Below, in pieces: positions 5,226 through 7,175 of a DNA stretch of 7,175 nucleotides. Numbering within the stretch: the first letter of the stretch is position 1; every line of letters starts with the position of its first letter. The DNA is from Alphaproteobacteria bacterium (lineage in GTDB: Bacteria; Pseudomonadota; Alphaproteobacteria; DAOWDM01): contig DAOWDM010000195.1 in assembly GCA_030639035.1 (NCBI GenBank), positions 1 to 7,175 on the forward strand. Reading direction: 5' to 3'. A model generated the notes under the pieces. It did not search any database and was not told the DNA's origin. It saw only the letters and a list, made by a program, of their open reading frames with translations. The translations under genes and the position numbers were made by a program.

Positions 5226-7150
5226 AAATGGTAAATGTCATTATGAAATCATCTTTATATATAGGTGTTTTTGCAGTCTTAGCTTTTATTAATGCTCCTG
5301 TATCTGCTTTGGAAATCGAAGATATACATGTGAAAATGGTTGAAGATGAAGTTAGTGCTAAAGTCGTTTCACAGCTTTCTACCTATGAAAGCAAAAGGCT
5401 CGCATCTATTGAAAAAAGTTTAAAGAAAAAAGCCTCAAAAGGCTCATGGCAGCAGATGGCAGAGCGAAAAGGTAAGCACGTTAGTTTACGTGAAGCCGTT
5501 GTCAGAGGATTGGAAAAAAACCTTACCGTTTCAGTAGGTAAAGGTGATAGAGAAACTGCAAAGCACGTTATAGAAGAGGCAAAAGCTGCTTTTGACCCTG
5601 TTTTTACACTTGGAATATCTTATACTCAAAAGGATACAACGACTCGTTATCGCACTGGTCATGTCAACTTGAAAAATTTTCAGCCGTTTGCTCCAAATTA
5701 TTATCAGGATATTCCTACTGGTAGCAAAACTCCAGCTCTTGAACGTATGGGATTCGGTTCTCAAACGTTTCAGGCAAATGTAGAAAATGTTATAGAAGCA
5801 AGTACAGACCCTGCGTATGCACCAGAAAGGTCATATACTTTTTCAATGGATTTAACGCAGGTGCTTCCAAATGGAATGCAGATAGCAGTCTCTTCTGCCA
5901 CAACAAAACAAAAAGTTTATTACCGTGATGGCTATTACTGGAAAAACGGTCAGTATTCATCAGACTTTTCTTTTAACTTCTATTCTCCGCTGCCATTTAC
6001 AAAAGGTTATGGGGAGTTTTCTCTGAACAGCGTATATGAAAAGCAGATGAAAATTGCTGATGAGCGTGCTGAATGGGAGCTTAAAAACACTATTAACGGT
6101 GTTTTACAGCAAGTTGGTTCTACATACTGGGCGTTGGTGCAAAGTGTTGAAAATCTACATTCAACAGAAAAAAATCTTAAGCTGACATCAGAACAAAGAG
6201 CTCGAGTATTAAGGCGTTTTGAACTACACAGAGCAACAGAATATGAAAAAGCACAGATTGAGGCTGAATATAAAAAAACTTTAATTAGCTTGGAACAGGC
6301 TCGCAGTGCTTATCTTGTCGCTTCTAATGCTCTTGGTGTATTGATAGAAAATTCAGATAAAATTATGAGCTCTACAGCTTATTTGCCATACGGATATTCA
6401 GATAGTCTTGAGAAAAAGACAGAAGTTTCTTATGAACAAGTTATGGAAATGGCTAAGAAGCATCGTCCAGACTATCATATTGCTCAGTATAATGAAAAAA
6501 TTGATGAGCTTGCTTTGCGTGGAAGTGAAAATCAGGCGTTACCTGACGTTGCTGTTTCAGTTACTTTGACCAATGAACAAGACGGTAGTATTTATGGTTA
6601 TAAAGATGCTCGCAAGAGTTGGGGTAACATATTTGACCCTGACAGGCACAAACAAAATTACAATCTTTCCTTTACAAGGCAATTGGGAAATCGTGCCGCA
6701 AAAGCTGGTGTTTCGAAGTCTTTCTATGACTTGCAGGACAGACTGCTTTCTAGTCGTGATGTTAAGAAAGCTGCTTTAGAAGAAATATCAGGACTTTTAT
6801 CTAGTCTTGATAGTGCTAGAGTTCGCTCAAAGTTGGCTAAAAAGGAAAAAGAAAGAATTCAAACTGCATACAATGGCTTGCTTAGAAAACAGAAAATCGG
6901 CGGAGATGTTAAACAAGATGAGCTTATATTAACCTCTCGCCGTCTACTTTCTGCAAACTTAAGCCATATTTCAGCATTGATAGAAAACAAAACAACAGAA
7001 TTACAGCTTCTTGCAGCTCAAGGGATTCTTGCAAATGAATTCGGAGAGCAGACAGCAGTTAGCAAGCTGGATAAAAAACGCATTTCCTATCTTGCAACCA
7101 AAGGTCATCTTAAACATTTCAGCCCGCTTAAAAATAAGAAAAGCCAATGA
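5222..7150 (+). CDS. TolC-family outer membrane efflux/export channel protein, paralog 3
   Basis: Third predicted channel protomer, 642 aa. The signal peptide (hydrophobic about 12-23, probable cleavage after A29, VSA) precedes a charged, probably helical segment (30 to about 82) like that of paralog 2. First half: SLREAV helix leading to FDPVF (124-128), predicted extra hairpin at 204-226 with turn LPNG (215-218), YSPLPFTKGYG (254-264), YW (302-303) and a long helical hairpin. Second half: IYGY, FDPD (471-474), strand at about 480-487 followed by RQLGNRAAKAG, long helices to about 610, and a Lys-rich tail. There are no cysteines. The PLPFTKG stretch matches paralog 1 exactly, while FDPV, FDPD and the GE after the signature match paralog 2. 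Its TGA stop overlaps a further ATG (7147), so it is not the last gene of the operon. Substrate and partner pump are unknown. Confidence 0.92.
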   Translation: MKMVNVIMKSSLYIGVFAVLAFINAPVSALEIEDIHVKMVEDEVSAKVVSQLSTYESKRLASIEKSLKKKASKGSWQQMAERKGKHVSLREAVVRGLEKNLTVSVGKGDRETAKHVIEEAKAAFDPVFTLGISYTQKDTTTRYRTGHVNLKNFQPFAPNYYQDIPTGSKTPALERMGFGSQTFQANVENVIEASTDPAYAPERSYTFSMDLTQVLPNGMQIAVSSATTKQKVYYRDGYYWKNGQYSSDFSFNFYSPLPFTKGYGEFSLNSVYEKQMKIADERAEWELKNTINGVLQQVGSTYWALVQSVENLHSTEKNLKLTSEQRARVLRRFELHRATEYEKAQIEAEYKKTLISLEQARSAYLVASNALGVLIENSDKIMSSTAYLPYGYSDSLEKKTEVSYEQVMEMAKKHRPDYHIAQYNEKIDELALRGSENQALPDVAVSVTLTNEQDGSIYGYKDARKSWGNIFDPDRHKQNYNLSFTRQLGNRAAKAGVSKSFYDLQDRLLSSRDVKKAALEEISGLLSSLDSARVRSKLAKKEKERIQTAYNGLLRKQKIGGDVKQDELILTSRRLLSANLSHISALIENKTTELQLLAAQGILANEFGEQTAVSKLDKKRISYLATKGHLKHFSPLKNKKSQ

Positions 7151-7175
7151 AAATAGCTGTTTTCGCTAGTTCATC
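7147..7175 (+). CDS. Start of a further operon gene (3' partial, function unknown)
   Basis: ATG at 7147-7149 overlaps the stop of the third channel gene as ATGA, the same junction type as the two before it. It opens a frame through the window edge that begins MKIAVFASS. A short hydrophobic strand followed by small residues is a common beginning for a Rossmann-type or other alpha/beta cytoplasmic enzyme, and it does not look like a signal peptide. Nine residues cannot identify a family. No strong Shine-Dalgarno is visible, only a purine run in AATAAGAAAA before it, so translation may depend on coupling. Confidence 0.6.

Noticed and set aside
5531..5764. Minus-strand 77-codon open frame inside paralog 3
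   Set aside because: Antisense shadow of conserved TolC-like coding sequence, including the FDPV motif region.
1444..7150. Recent tandem duplication or long DNA repeat
   Set aside because: Similarity is visible only at the protein motif level. DNA identity is limited to short patches such as those encoding PLPFT and FDP, so the duplications are old.
1..7175. CRISPR array, tRNA/rRNA, insertion sequence or phage genes
   Set aside because: No regularly spaced repeats, no tRNA-like cloverleaf noticed, and no transposase or integrase frames. Nearly the whole window is filled by the described coding genes.

Overview
The window reads as a fragment of an AT-rich diderm (Gram-negative-type) bacterial chromosome. 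The diderm call rests on three consecutive genes for TolC-family outer membrane channel proteins, each with a signal peptide. I see nothing that fixes the phylum. Transmembrane Hanks-type kinases with a PEGA domain occur in several groups, including Lentisphaerae/Verrucomicrobia and deltaproteobacterial lineages.

Layout: (1) 1-1305, the C-terminal majority of a membrane-anchored Ser/Thr protein kinase; the gene enters from the left edge and the window opens inside the glycine-rich loop. (2) 1306-1443, the only real intergenic stretch. It holds a possible weak terminator, a 10-bp palindrome, a TAAGATT/AATCTTA inverted repeat and the leader of the next gene. (3) 1444-7150, three tandem plus-strand genes for large TolC-like proteins of 625, 635 and 642 residues. 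(4) 7147-7175, the first nine codons of a further gene cut by the right edge. All genes lie on the plus strand. Genes 2/3, 3/4 and 4/5 are joined by ATGA stop-start overlaps, so the TolC-like genes and the cut gene form one translationally linked operon.

The three channel proteins are clearly paralogous but strongly diverged. They share a PLPFT(K/N)G(F/Y)G signature at nearly the same residue number, a YW dipeptide at about residue 303-309, a (V/I)(F/Y)G(Y/F) stretch followed by (F/H)(D/x)PD, and similar lengths. Proteins 2 and 3 resemble each other more than protein 1. All are about 130-150 residues longer than E. coli TolC. Much of the extra length lies between the first two predicted barrel strands, where each has an additional predicted beta-hairpin.

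The main idea worth testing is that three co-translated, non-identical protomers could form a heterotrimeric outer membrane channel, in contrast to the homotrimeric TolC paradigm, possibly with more than twelve barrel strands. No adaptor or inner membrane pump is visible here; if present it would lie downstream. A functional link to the kinase is only positional.
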